In this document: positions 45,205 through 54,034 of the stretch, piece by piece
Numbering within the stretch: position 1 is the stretch's first letter
Layout of the letters: every line of letters begins with the position of its first letter
Assembly (NCBI GenBank): GCA_019744815.1
Contig: JAIEUA010000004.1
Span: 62,001-126,000, forward strand
Direction: 5' to 3'
DNA from: Phycisphaerales bacterium
Lineage (GTDB): Bacteria > Planctomycetota > Phycisphaerae > Phycisphaerales > UBA1924
Length of the DNA: 64,000 nucleotides
Notes under the pieces: generated by a model
The model's input: only the letters and a program-made list of their open reading frames with translations
Database searches by the model: none
What the model was told of the DNA's origin: nothing
Made by a program: the position numbers and the translations under genes

Positions 45205-47781
45205 TCACGGGCAGACCAGAGCGTCGTACGCCACCACGAACACGCTGAAATCGCTGTCATCGGTCAGCGTGTCGGCGTTCAGATCGCCCCCGGCCGAGTT
45301 CAGCAGGTCGTAGGCCGCCGCGAAGATCGAGAAGTCGGCGTCGTCCACCGAGCCGTCCTCGTTGAAATCGCCGGCGCAGTAGGCGACCGGAGCCGCACAG
45401 ATGTTGCTGGTGGGCCCCATCTTGACGGTGTGATTGATGGTGAAGTTGCCCTGAGCGGTCGTCACGTTCAGCCGGAGCGTCGCGTTGCTCCCGCACACCA
45501 CGCTCGGCGCCACGGAGATCAGCGCCGGGATCGCGTTGCGTTCCAGAGCCCCCAGCGGGAGATCGTTGAACGAGATCGAGCCTCGCTTCACGGTCACGCC
45601 GGCGGTCAGGGATTCGACCGTTGCGTTCACGTTGGTCGCCGTCGCCAGGCCGGTGCTCAGGAGATCGAACCACACCTGCACGTTGCTCTCACCGGGCTCG
45701 GGCGCGCCGTTCCCGTTGCCGTTGCCGAACGTGTCGGCGATGACGGGCGACCCCCCCGAGGCGAGCCGCACCGCCTGCGGTGCCGCGGCCAGGGTCATGT
45801 TCGCGTCGGAGATGTCGAAGTAGAGCGCGTCCGCCAGGTTGTTCTTGGGGCGCACCATGATCCGCATCTGCGTGGAGGTGCTCTGCGGCAGGATCACCGG
45901 CTCGACGCCGTCGTTGGGGGTGTCGCCCTTGAGCAGGGTCGTGAATGTGTTGCCGCCGTTGGTCGAGAGCCAGATGTTGACGCGGGTGTGATTGAAGGGC
46001 GTGACGTCGGTGCCCTTGACGTCCCAGCGGACCACGACGGCGCCGGACTGCGTACCGGCGACGTTCGGTGCCGTGATCTTGAACGGACCGACAGTGCTGA
46101 CGGAACGAACCTGGCGATCGAGGAAGTTCACCCCGCCGCCGCCCGCTTTGTTATCGCGGGCGGTGAACCGGAATCGGATGGTCCGCGTGGTGGTGGGCAG
46201 GATCTCACCCAGCGAGCCGGCGAGATTGCCGCTGAGAATCGTCGAGCGCCTGGGAAAGACACGGGTGTTGCCGGTGGTCGAGGGCAGGAACGAGCGGAAC
46301 AGTGGCCCGGAGCCGCCGTCGCCCGCCGAGAGAGCCCGTTGTGATCCAAAGTCCCGCTGCTCCCACACGAAGGTCAGCGCGTCTCCGTCAGGATCGGTCG
46401 CGGACCCGGTGAGTTCGAACGGCGTACCGATCGGGATCACGTCGTTGTTGAGCAGGGGCGTCGACACCACGGGGGCGCGATTGTTCGTGCTGATCGCGAC
46501 CGTGCACGTACGGCTCGCGGCGAAATCGGTGATCTGCTGCTGGCTGCCCTGGCTGTAGTAGGTATCCCGCGAGTTCTGGATGTTGTCTGGGCTGCACGAA
46601 CCGGCGTAGGACATGATCGTCGAGCCGCTGCCGGGTTCGAGCGCGGCACCCGCCCCCCACTGCGCCGCGGTGCACGCTCCGTTGGGGCTGTTCCAGGAGT
46701 GCGGGGCGTTGAACTGGTGCCCCAGCTCGTGCATGAACGTTTGCGGATTCGAGAACGAACTGGATGAGAACATGTTGCCGCTGACGCCGGAGCCTTTCTG
46801 GCTGCCGCAGGCCGCGCCGCGGATCGCGACGCCGCCGCCGGCCCAGGCGATCACGTGCCCGACGTCGTAGGGAGCATCGCTGTTGGCGTCGATGACGCCC
46901 TGATTCTCACCGAGCATCGATTCGTTGCTGGTGTTGTCGTACGGATTGGTCGCGAGGTTGGTGAAGATGATCCTGTCCGACTCTGGGAACATGATCAGCC
47001 GGATCGAGAACTCCCTCTCCCAGACGGCGTTGGTCGCGTTGACCGCGGTGGTGACCAGGCTGAGTCCGCCGGCCACCGTGCCGCCGCCCAGATTCACGCA
47101 CATCTGGGCTTCCATCGCGCACGCGAGCTGGTAGGTCCGGAGCGTGTCCCCGGTCGAAACGAAGATCGAAGGGTCGGGCAGTTCCGGCCCCGGGGTGTTG
47201 ACGAACCCGCACTCCCAAGGCCCGTTGATCTCGCCGGTGTACGCGCTCGCGTAGATCGCCTGCGGGTTCCGGAGCGCCGTCACGGGCTCCAGCGGCGCGA
47301 CCGCGTAGTCGCCCTCGGGCGACAGCACCGTCGCGAAGAAGCCCAGCTCGTTCATCGAGACCCGCGCCGTGGCCGCGGGGTTGTCGACACCCTGGGCGGC
47401 GTATGTCCTGATGCTCGGGTACTTGGCGGCGAGCAGCGGATGCATCACCGGCGACTCCACCAGCGTGAACGCCTCCAGCGTGCCGTCGGGACGGGGCAGC
47501 ATCACGACCGGGGCGTTCTCGGCCGCGGGGGTGAACTCCATCGGCGCCGTCGCGAGCAGAGCCGCTTGCAACCGATCGTCCATGGTGAAGGATGCGTAGG
47601 CCCGAGGTGACTCGAGACCTCCCAAGGCGCCGATCACCCCGCGCCGCTGCGACGCATCGGCCTCCACCTGCCCCACATGGGACCACGCCAAACGCGGGTC
47701 CGCACCGCGGGCCACGCCCGCGGACGCCCACGCGGAGATCATCGCCGTAGCCATCCCGACGCAACGGTGCAGATTTCGCAT
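45205..47781 (-). CDS. exported metzincin-like metalloprotease with C-terminal dockerin-like repeats
   Basis: An 858-residue exported protein. Signal peptide MRNLHRCVGMATAMISAWAS then AGVARG. A propeptide-like region precedes the catalytic domain, with HELGHQFNAPHSW near residue 350 and a Met-turn GSTIMSYAGSC. Metzincins normally have HExxHxxGxxH; here the Gly is Asn. Two fibronectin/cadherin-like beta-domains follow (VVSTPLLNNDVIPIGTPFEL; VVRWDVKGTDVTPFNHTRVN). The end is a pair of calcium-type repeats, AGDFNEDGSVDDADFSIFAA and GDLNADTLTDDSDFSVFVVA, closed by cysteines. The protein is probably surface-attached via the dockerin-like tail. Confidence 0.85.
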   Translation of the reverse strand: MRNLHRCVGMATAMISAWASAGVARGADPRLAWSHVGQVEADASQRRGVIGALGGLESPRAYASFTMDDRLQAALLATAPMEFTPAAENAPVVMLPRPDGTLEAFTLVESPVMHPLLAAKYPSIRTYAAQGVDNPAATARVSMNELGFFATVLSPEGDYAVAPLEPVTALRNPQAIYASAYTGEINGPWECGFVNTPGPELPDPSIFVSTGDTLRTYQLACAMEAQMCVNLGGGTVAGGLSLVTTAVNATNAVWEREFSIRLIMFPESDRIIFTNLATNPYDNTSNESMLGENQGVIDANSDAPYDVGHVIAWAGGGVAIRGAACGSQKGSGVSGNMFSSSSFSNPQTFMHELGHQFNAPHSWNSPNGACTAAQWGAGAALEPGSGSTIMSYAGSCSPDNIQNSRDTYYSQGSQQQITDFAASRTCTVAISTNNRAPVVSTPLLNNDVIPIGTPFELTGSATDPDGDALTFVWEQRDFGSQRALSAGDGGSGPLFRSFLPSTTGNTRVFPRRSTILSGNLAGSLGEILPTTTRTIRFRFTARDNKAGGGGVNFLDRQVRSVSTVGPFKITAPNVAGTQSGAVVVRWDVKGTDVTPFNHTRVNIWLSTNGGNTFTTLLKGDTPNDGVEPVILPQSTSTQMRIMVRPKNNLADALYFDISDANMTLAAAPQAVRLASGGSPVIADTFGNGNGNGAPEPGESNVQVWFDLLSTGLATATNVNATVESLTAGVTVKRGSISFNDLPLGALERNAIPALISVAPSVVCGSNATLRLNVTTAQGNFTINHTVKMGPTSNICAAPVAYCAGDFNEDGSVDDADFSIFAAAYDLLNSAGGDLNADTLTDDSDFSVFVVAYDALVCP

Positions 47782-47989
47782 CTCAACATCCTCTCGACGC
47801 GGGTCCGAAGACCCGCCTGCTCATGTTCACCGTCCGGCGGCGTCCGGTTGCGGCGGAACCTCTCAAAAGACTGACCTCGGCCGTTCAATATGTCTCGCCG
47901 GCCCTCGGTTCACAAGCCGGATCGACGAAAGAAGCCCTTTTCGATGCACGCCGCCGCCACGGGGGTGCCGCCGAAGCTCCCCAATAACA

Positions 47990-48011
47990 ACGGGCGGCCG
48001 AAACCGCCCGT
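47990..48011 (-). terminator. terminator of the Cys-rich lipoprotein gene
   Basis: On the minus strand ACGGGCGG and CCGCCCGT with a 6-base loop are followed by TGTTATTG. Confidence 0.7.
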
Positions 48012-48066
48012 GGTGGGATTCCATTCGATCAACCGCCGGGGCTTTCCCCGAACGATCGCTGGGTGA

Positions 48067-48447
48067 TCACTTCGAGGCGTAGGCCTTGGCCACGATCTCG
48101 GCCTTCTCGGCGTCGGTCTTGCTCGCGAAGGCGGTCTTGCTCGCGAAGGCGGTCTTGCAGTCGTCGCAGCAGAACGCCACCGTCTTGCCGTTGTAGCTGG
48201 CGGTGATCGTTCCGTCGGCGTCGTGCTCGCCGATGGGGCAGATCTTGTTGAGGGCCTGCTTCTTCGCGCCGTCCTTGCTGCAGCCCTTGTCGCCGCACTT
48301 CTCCTTGCAATCCGCTTCGGACTTGCAGGAGCCGCAACAGTCATCCTTGTCCGCGCACTTGTTGTTCTGACAGCCCGCGAAGGTGCTCAGGCTGGCCGCG
48401 AGAAGGAACGCGCCCGCCGTCTTCATTGCCGCTTTGGAGAAATCCAT
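48067..48447 (-). CDS. Cys-rich exported protein with TRASH/YHS-like metal-binding domain
   Basis: A 126-residue exported protein, probably a lipoprotein: the leader MDFSKAAMKTAGAFLLAASL ends in STFAGC. A first Cys cluster follows (CADKDDCCGSCKSEADCKEKC). The second half resembles TRASH/YHS domains, CPIGEHDADGTITASYNGKT then VAFCCDDCKTAF, which bind transition metals. Near the C-terminus the peptide TAFASK is duplicated by an 18-base tandem repeat. GAAAGGATCGA precedes the ATG, as in the next Cys-rich gene. A role in periplasmic metal capture or sensing is inferred from the Cys content. Confidence 0.75.
   Translation of the reverse strand: MDFSKAAMKTAGAFLLAASLSTFAGCQNNKCADKDDCCGSCKSEADCKEKCGDKGCSKDGAKKQALNKICPIGEHDADGTITASYNGKTVAFCCDDCKTAFASKTAFASKTDAEKAEIVAKAYASK
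48114..48157 (-). repeat. 18-base tandem duplication within a coding region
   Basis: CGGTCTTGCTCGCGAAGG occurs twice in tandem and partly a third time. It duplicates the peptide TAFASK in frame. Confidence 0.95.
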
Positions 48448-48613
48448 GACTCGATCCTTTCAGAATCCGGTCGTCGCCCCGCTGACTCCAGCAGGACGCG
48501 AACGGGTGTGTTTCCAGTGAAATCGTAGCTCCCGACGAGCCCCGAACACGCCGGAGCAGGACGCGTCACTCGGACGCGGACGCACTCTCGGACGCTCGGG
48601 GTTTGTGGAGGAC

Positions 48614-48647
48614 AAAAACCCCCCGCCGAGCGATGCTCGGCGAGGGG
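48614..48647 (-). terminator. terminator of the small Cys-rich gene
   Basis: The arms CCCCGCCGAGC and GCTCGGCGAGGGG pair with one mismatch around a GAT loop. On the minus strand TTTTTG follows. Confidence 0.85.
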
Positions 48648-48665
48648 CTCCAGAAACCCAAGAAC

Positions 48666-48887
48666 TTACTTGCAACACGAGCCGCCCGAGCAGCACGAGC
48701 CGGTCGCGCAGCACTCGCCGCACTTGCAGCTCTCGTCGCACTTGCCGCCGCAGTCGCAGGTGCAGTCTTCGCACGAGCACGAGGAGCCGCAGCAGCAGGC
48801 TTTGGCCTCCAACTTCGCGGTCTGGTCGATCGCGGGAGAGAGGTAGATCATGCCTGCCGAGGAGAGCGCGAGAAGAAGAGTGTTCAT
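48666..48887 (-). CDS. small exported metallothionein-like Cys-rich protein
   Basis: A 73-residue protein. The N-terminus MNTLLLALSSAGMIYLSPAI is a signal peptide or anchor. The mature part contains about 19 cysteines in CC, CxC and CxxC patterns (ACCCGSSCSCEDCTCDCGG; CATGSCCSGGSCCK). The density and spacing are metallothionein-like and indicate soft-metal binding (Cu, Zn, Cd or Ag). The ribosome-binding site AAAGGATCGAAC resembles that of the upstream neighbour in the same cluster. It has its own terminator. Confidence 0.75.
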   Translation of the reverse strand: MNTLLLALSSAGMIYLSPAIDQTAKLEAKACCCGSSCSCEDCTCDCGGKCDESCKCGECCATGSCCSGGSCCK

Positions 48888-49084
48888 GTTCGATCCTTTC
48901 GATCCGCCCGGACGCGCCGGGCGTGTGTGAGGTTGAATGAAAATGGTGAGAAACGGGGGTGAGCGCCGGTCAGGGCGCGGCAACCACGCGAGCGATCCGG
49001 CACGAACGCACCGGCGGCACAGGCGTCACGCCAGCGCCAAGCCCGCGGACGATCAGGCCGAAGCCCGATCGATGGCTTTGTTTC

Positions 49085-49525
49085 TCACAAGTTCCAGCGG
49101 CACTGGCCCGCGAGCACCGCTCGCCCGGCCCGCCATGGCGGCTCGTGCCGCAGCGCAAGCCTGTTTGGCTCACGCCAACCTCCAACGTGGACCAGCGCCA
49201 TCGGAGGCGCCGGGATCGTCACACCGGCCGTGTCCGTCGTCGGCCGCCGGTCCGGAGTGACCGGAGCCTGCGGCACATCCTGCGTCACGACGCAGCAGTC
49301 GCAGCCGCTGCGTTCCTTGGTCGGCTCGGTCGCGCAGCAGGCGCCTTCGTCCGACTCGCCACAGCACGCGTCGTTGGTCGTGGACTCTTCGTGCGGGCAG
49401 CAGCAGCACTCCGATTCCCGCGGGCCACAACAGCCGTCCGTCGCGCGGGGCGACGTCCACTGGCCACAGCAGATCGCCACGAACGATTGGAACAGCAAGC
49501 CGAAGATGATGCCGAAGCGGACCAT
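49085..49525 (-). CDS. membrane-anchored Cys-rich protein
   Basis: A 146-residue protein. The N-terminus MVRFGIIFGLLFQSFVAICC is hydrophobic, followed by a Cys-rich stretch (TDGCCGPRESECCCCPHEES, then DACCGESDEGACC and SGCDCCVVTQ). The last 70 residues lack cysteines and are Pro/Arg-rich. The combination of a membrane anchor and clustered cysteines suggests extracytoplasmic metal binding. It is the third exported Cys-rich gene in a row on this strand. The ATG is preceded by an AT-rich TACTATTGAGTA half-palindrome rather than a clear ribosome-binding site. Confidence 0.65.
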   Translation of the reverse strand: MVRFGIIFGLLFQSFVAICCGQWTSPRATDGCCGPRESECCCCPHEESTTNDACCGESDEGACCATEPTKERSGCDCCVVTQDVPQAPVTPDRRPTTDTAGVTIPAPPMALVHVGGWREPNRLALRHEPPWRAGRAVLAGQCRWNL

Positions 49526-49526
49526 C

Positions 49527-49538
49527 TACTCAATAGTA
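49527..49538 (-). promoter_or_regulatory. possible operator TACT-N4-AGTA
   Basis: TACTATTGAGTA lies one base before the ATG of the Cys-rich gene. Its 4-base arms resemble half-sites of BlaI/CopY-type repressors. It is AT-rich in a G+C-rich setting, but the element is short and could be chance. Confidence 0.25.
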
Positions 49539-49868
49539 CATCGGACGATCGAACCGGGTTCGACGACCGCGGGGAAGGGGATCTCTTTGCTGAAAAACAG
49601 GTGTTACGGGACCCTTTTTGAAAGCGGGGCACCTGGATTGCGACGAACGCCGCTTCGGCCTTCGCCAGCTTCTTGATGAAGCGCTCTCGGACCCCGGCGA
49701 CTGGGCTGCAAGGTCTCGGACGCACGCGAATGGACTGGCCGCGAGCCGGTGCGGGCAGCGATTCGGTCGGGGCCCGATCCGTGTCGCGTTTCCTCGTTGA
49801 GACGTGACTGCGGCTCGGGCCGCGCGGCGTCAGGATTCCGCCCGATTGACTTGTCGAGGTCGGGGCCG

Positions 49869-49916
49869 AACTCGGCGTCGAACTCGGCGTCGGACTCGGC
49901 GACGGACTCGGCGACG
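49869..49916 (+). repeat. 12-base tandem array, four units
   Basis: AACTCGGCGTCG twice, then GACTCGGCGACG twice. Confidence 0.9.
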
Positions 49917-49975
49917 CCAATCGACGGCGTCGGGAGGTGTTCAATCCTGTCGTGGATCGGGCCATTCGCGGACCA

Positions 49976-50449
49976 TCACCGAGTGCTCGCGGCCGCGATC
50001 ATCTGATCGGAGATGAGCCGCAGCGCCGATCGCCACTCACTCAGGCGGCTCTCGGGTATGGCCGCCCCGCCGATCTCCCGCATCGACTCGATCAGCAGGT
50101 CGATGACAATCTGGTAGTGCTCCGGCTTGACGCCATAGCCCGCGTGCCGCCGACCCAAGTCCGAGAGTGCAGCGATGTTGGCGTGGGGGTCCTGGAAATT
50201 CCGAACCACGGCGTCGAGTGCCGCGATCAGCTTGGCGGACTGGGCCTTGAGATCGCTGGGGAACATCGCCCGCAGATGCGGGGCGACGGAAAACAGCCGC
50301 GCGTAGAACACCTCCGCCAAGCGAAGGTCGTGCCCTCGGACGATCTCGTACGTCCCCCGGAGCCTCTCGACCAACTCGGTGTCGAGTGGAACACGAGAGA
50401 GCGGGTCGCCCGCGATCGCCACCGCCACGGGATGTCGCTTGACTGCCAT
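49976..50449 (-). CDS. single-domain globin
   Basis: A 157-residue protein with a globin fold: AEVFYARLFSVAPHLRAMFP (helices B-C), AALDAVVRNFQDP and GRRHAGYGVKPEHYQ, where the proximal His F8 is in RRHAGYGV, as in flavohaemoglobin globin domains. No reductase domain is present. The start at 50449 is supported by AGGAG eight bases upstream; an alternative ATG at 50518 overlaps the kinase stop by ATGA and would add 23 residues. It is the last gene of a sigma factor-kinase-globin unit, so gas or redox sensing for that signalling system is plausible. Confidence 0.85.
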   Translation of the reverse strand: MAVKRHPVAVAIAGDPLSRVPLDTELVERLRGTYEIVRGHDLRLAEVFYARLFSVAPHLRAMFPSDLKAQSAKLIAALDAVVRNFQDPHANIAALSDLGRRHAGYGVKPEHYQIVIDLLIESMREIGGAAIPESRLSEWRSALRLISDQMIAAASTR

Positions 50450-50514
50450 ATCCGGACTCCTGCGTTCCTTGCTGCGTGTAGACGCGAGAAGCGGCGTCGA
50501 CTCGCGCCGCTGAC

Positions 50515-53301
50515 TCATGGTTTGACCGACTTGGCCTTCTCGGCGACCGCACGCCAGCGGGCTTGTTCCTGGTCGTGCCCGGCCGCGGGTTCCCGCTCGT
50601 GGGCCTTGGCGTAATAGCCCGCCAGCCGTTCCGCCGCGGCATGCGTTTGCGGATGGACCGGACCGAATGTGGTCTCGATCATGGTGTACGCGTCATGGAG
50701 CGCCTGGCGTGCCTCGTCGTATCTGCCGGCGTCGAGCAGAATCGCCCCGTGCACCGAGAGGGTCGGACCCGGTGAGAGGGGGTCCTTGCTGTCGCGTGAA
50801 AGCTCGACGAGCCGGGAGCTGACCGCGAGCGCGTCGTCCACTCGTTTCGAGTTCCAGAGCGCCTCCATCAGCAACGTCATGGTGCCCATGGTGGCGGGAT
50901 TGGACGCCCCGACGACTCGGGTCTGTACCTCGAGCGCGTCTCGCATCAGCTTCTCACCTTCCGCCACACGACCTCGGGCGTACACGATCGCCCCGAGCGT
51001 GGCCGCGGCGTGCATCGTGTCGACGTTCTCGGGGCCGAGCGTCGCGGTGCGACCCGCCACACACTCTCGCGCCAGCGGCTCGGCCGCGGCCAAATCGCCG
51101 GACTCGCGGTACATCGACATGAGCATCGAGATCGCGGTGAGCGTCGTCGGGTGTGTATCTCCGTACCGCCGGCGGTCCGCCGCCAGCGACTCGCGCAGGA
51201 ACGGTTCGGCATCCTTGTATCGGCCCTGATCCAGCAGAAGGCTGCCCAGATTACCCAGCGATCCGAGATACTCGGGATGGTCTGCGCCCAAGGTCCGGCG
51301 CCGACGATCCAGCAGCTCGCGCCAACACTCCTCGGCTTTGTCCAACCGCCCGTTCAGGGCGTGCAGAATGCCCATGTTGTTCAGCGAACGCAGCGTCGCC
51401 GGGTCGTCGTCTCCCAGCACCCGACGCTGGCGCGCCAACGTGTCGGTCCAAATGCGCTCGGCGTCCTCCAGCCGGTTCATCCGCTGGTACACGCCCCCGA
51501 GGGAAGTGCTGACGGTGAGCACGTTGCGATCGTCGGGCCCCGCCAACGCCAAGCGTCGCTCGTAGGTCTCGCGAAGCTCGGCCTCGGCCTCGTCGAACCG
51601 GCCAAGGGTGGAGAGCACCGAGCCGAGCGTGAACCGCGACTGGAGCGTGTCGTTGTGATCGGGCCCCAGCTCCTTCAGCCGCACCGCCAGGGCCTCCGAA
51701 AGCAGCGGCAAGGCATCGGCGTGCAACCCCAGCGACCGCATGGTGGTCGCGAGCTGCTGCAACAGCCGCGCCCGGAGCAGCGGCTGCTCACCAAAGCGGT
51801 CCCGGATCGACGCGGCGTACCGCTGCAGCACGCTCTGATTCAGATGCTCGAGCGCGATCGTGGTGAAGTTCAGGCGGCCCAGCATGTCGTTCCACTGCTG
51901 CTGCTGAACCGGATCCTCCTTCCCGCCGGAACCCGCTTTCTGGGCGAGCTTGGCGCGCACGGACTCGCGCAGCTGGCCGCCCATCGCCGCCACGTCCACG
52001 CCGCGGAGCAGTGATTCCTGAAACTCGGTGACAGTCGCCAGTTCCCGCTCGCGCTGCACCGCGGCGTCCCGCGCCCGGCTTGCGGCAATCGCAAACCATG
52101 TGGAAACCACCGCTCCCACGACAAGCACCGCGGCCGCCAATCCAAGAGTCGCGGTCAACGCTGGGTTGCGCCTCACAAACTTCCGCACCCGCTCCGACGT
52201 TCCCGAACGCCGGGCCAGCACCGGCTGGTTGTCCAGATAGCGGCGCAGGTCCGCGGCGAGTTCGTTGACACCCGCGTACCGACGCTCGCGATCCTTTGCC
52301 ATCGCCATCGCCACGACGGCTTCAAGGTCTCCACGAGCCTCGGCGTTCAGCCGCCCGGCCCCCACCACTTCTCCCTCGGCGATAACCCGCACAGCCTGCG
52401 GCACCGAGCATCGCGACAGATCGTGCGGCAGCGTGCCGGTCACCAACTCGTACAGCAAAACGCCGAGCGAATACACGTCCGATCGCACGTCGATGTTCGA
52501 TGGATCGACGCACTGCTCGGGGCTCATGGCGTTGAGCGTGCCGATGAGCTTCTTCTCGTCGGTCGCGCTGGTCAACGGCTTGCCCTCGGCGTCAGAACCG
52601 CGGGCAATCCCAAAGTCGATCACCTTGGGACGTCCGTCGGGGCCGACCAGCACGTTCGCCGGCTTGATGTCGCGATGGATGATCCCGTTCTGGTGCCCGT
52701 GCAGCACCGCGTCGCACACCGTCACAAACATCTCGACACGCTCTCGGAGCCCAAGCCCCTTCTTCTTGGCGTACGCGGTCAGGCTCAGTGCATCCGGCAC
52801 GAGTTCCATCGCAAAGAATGGCGACGGCGTGGACTGACCAAGCGGCGCCGTGCCCGCTTCGTAGATCTGGGCAATCCCGGGATGTCGCAACCGCGCCAGA
52901 GTTTGGGCTTCCAACCTGAACCGCGTCAGCGCGTCGGGATGCACCATGCTCTGGTGCATCACCTTGATCGCGACGCGACGGTTCGGGTTCTCCTGCACGG
53001 CTTCGTACACCGTCGCCATGCCGCCCACACCGAGCACGCCGACCACGAGGTAGTTCCCGACTGCCTGCGGCACCGGTGCCGCGCCCGGATCGAACGCCGC
53101 GACGGCCGGGGACTCCAGGAAATCTGTCGTCCGTTCGGCGACCTGCAGCAATCTCCGGACGCGCCGGAGGACCTCCGCGTCTTGGCCGCACGCCTCGAGC
53201 ACCATCGCCTCGCGTGCCGCACCATCGAGCTCCAACGCCCGCGTGAAGACCGCGTGGGCGCGAGCCATCGCATCACCGGCCACGATCGCCTCCCGCGTCA
53301 T
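50515..53301 (-). CDS. Ser/Thr protein kinase with TPR repeats, membrane-spanning
   Basis: A protein of about 928 residues. The kinase domain (residues about 75-330) has LGVGGMATVYEAV, VAIKVM, HRDIKPANVLVG, DFGIARG and LGVLLYELVTG. A membrane span (ATLGLAAAVLVVGAVVSTW) lies near residue 390. The C-terminal half holds about nine tetratricopeptide repeats with the pattern LxxLGxLxxxxGRxxEA. The N-terminus resembles planctomycete kinases that begin AHAVFTRALELDGAAREAM. It overlaps the upstream sigma factor by about 29 bases if the ATG at 53301 is used; 53268 is an alternative start just after the sigma stop. Confidence 0.85.
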   Translation of the reverse strand: MTREAIVAGDAMARAHAVFTRALELDGAAREAMVLEACGQDAEVLRRVRRLLQVAERTTDFLESPAVAAFDPGAAPVPQAVGNYLVVGVLGVGGMATVYEAVQENPNRRVAIKVMHQSMVHPDALTRFRLEAQTLARLRHPGIAQIYEAGTAPLGQSTPSPFFAMELVPDALSLTAYAKKKGLGLRERVEMFVTVCDAVLHGHQNGIIHRDIKPANVLVGPDGRPKVIDFGIARGSDAEGKPLTSATDEKKLIGTLNAMSPEQCVDPSNIDVRSDVYSLGVLLYELVTGTLPHDLSRCSVPQAVRVIAEGEVVGAGRLNAEARGDLEAVVAMAMAKDRERRYAGVNELAADLRRYLDNQPVLARRSGTSERVRKFVRRNPALTATLGLAAAVLVVGAVVSTWFAIAASRARDAAVQRERELATVTEFQESLLRGVDVAAMGGQLRESVRAKLAQKAGSGGKEDPVQQQQWNDMLGRLNFTTIALEHLNQSVLQRYAASIRDRFGEQPLLRARLLQQLATTMRSLGLHADALPLLSEALAVRLKELGPDHNDTLQSRFTLGSVLSTLGRFDEAEAELRETYERRLALAGPDDRNVLTVSTSLGGVYQRMNRLEDAERIWTDTLARQRRVLGDDDPATLRSLNNMGILHALNGRLDKAEECWRELLDRRRRTLGADHPEYLGSLGNLGSLLLDQGRYKDAEPFLRESLAADRRRYGDTHPTTLTAISMLMSMYRESGDLAAAEPLARECVAGRTATLGPENVDTMHAAATLGAIVYARGRVAEGEKLMRDALEVQTRVVGASNPATMGTMTLLMEALWNSKRVDDALAVSSRLVELSRDSKDPLSPGPTLSVHGAILLDAGRYDEARQALHDAYTMIETTFGPVHPQTHAAAERLAGYYAKAHEREPAAGHDQEQARWRAVAEKAKSVKP

Positions 53302-53869
53302 CGCTGTTCTCGCTGAGCCGATCGAACAGCCACGTCTTCGCGGCGAGCCACTGCCGATCCACGGTCCGTTTCCCAACCTTGAGCAGCTCGGCGATCTCCT
53401 CGACCGTGCAGCCGCCGAAGTAGCGGAGCTCGACGATCCGTGCCTGCTGTTCGTCGAGGGTCGCCAGTTCTTCCAGCGCCTCGTGCAGCGCGATCACGTC
53501 GAGGTCGTGCTCGGGCGCGGCGACGTCTTGTTCGCCGATGCCGACGCGGGTCACCGCCCCGCCGCGTTTCTCAGCGTTGCGTGCCCGGGCGTGATCGATC
53601 AGGATCCGGCGCACGATCCGCGACGCCACCGAGAAGAAGTGCACCCGGTCGTTCCAGTTGGTGTTCCGCTGATCGATCAGCTTGACGTACGCCTCGTGCA
53701 CCAGCGCAGTCGCCTGCAGCGTGTGGTCGCGGCGTTCCTCGCTCATGTGCGCCAGCGCGAGCCGCCGCAGATCCTGGTAGATCGCGGCCATCAGCGCGTC
53801 CACGTCCTTGCGATCACCCGACGCGGCGGCGTGCAGCAACAGGGTCACGTTGGCCGGTGATTCCGACAT
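53273..53869 (-). CDS. sigma-70 family factor of the planctomycete TIGR02999 type
   Basis: A 198-residue sigma factor. The signature HTLQATALVHEAYVKLIDQ and HFFSVASRIVRRILIDHARA of the TIGR02999 group is present, followed by region 4 with ELATLDEQQARIVELRYFGG and CTVEEIAELLKVGKRTVDRQ. GAGGGGAATGC before the ATG at 53869 fixes the start. It is the first gene of a minus-strand operon with a Ser/Thr kinase, a pairing common in planctomycetes, and diverges from a second kinase gene across 165 bases. Confidence 0.9.
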   Translation of the reverse strand: MSESPANVTLLLHAAASGDRKDVDALMAAIYQDLRRLALAHMSEERRDHTLQATALVHEAYVKLIDQRNTNWNDRVHFFSVASRIVRRILIDHARARNAEKRGGAVTRVGIGEQDVAAPEHDLDVIALHEALEELATLDEQQARIVELRYFGGCTVEEIAELLKVGKRTVDRQWLAAKTWLFDRLSENSDDAGGDRGR

Positions 53870-54034
53870 GCATTCCCCTCGAACCTTGAAAACGGGCGGT
53901 CGCCTCGCACCACCCGTTGCACCTTTCCGCCGTTGCGTGCCACCCATGATACGAAATGCCGCAACCCGATGCGATCAGGAATCACCCAATCGCGTCGACC
54001 GTCGCGGGGTTCGCAATCGTGCTAGATTCTGGAC

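Larger units (their letters stand above)
49526..49975. other. intergenic region with 12-base repeats
   Basis: 450 bases between the membrane-anchored Cys-rich gene and the globin gene, both minus strand. It contains a 12-base tandem array (49869-49916). A minus-strand stretch around 49600-49690 reads REFIKKLAKAEAAF-like (RERFIKKLAKAEAAFVAIQV), which could be a gene remnant, but no start or stop frames it. Confidence 0.55.

Noticed and set aside
49285-49965. 226-codon minus-strand frame overlapping the Cys-rich gene
   Set aside because: It overlaps a better-supported gene in another frame and contains the 12-base array as a Ser/Pro run; only a short internal stretch looks protein-like.
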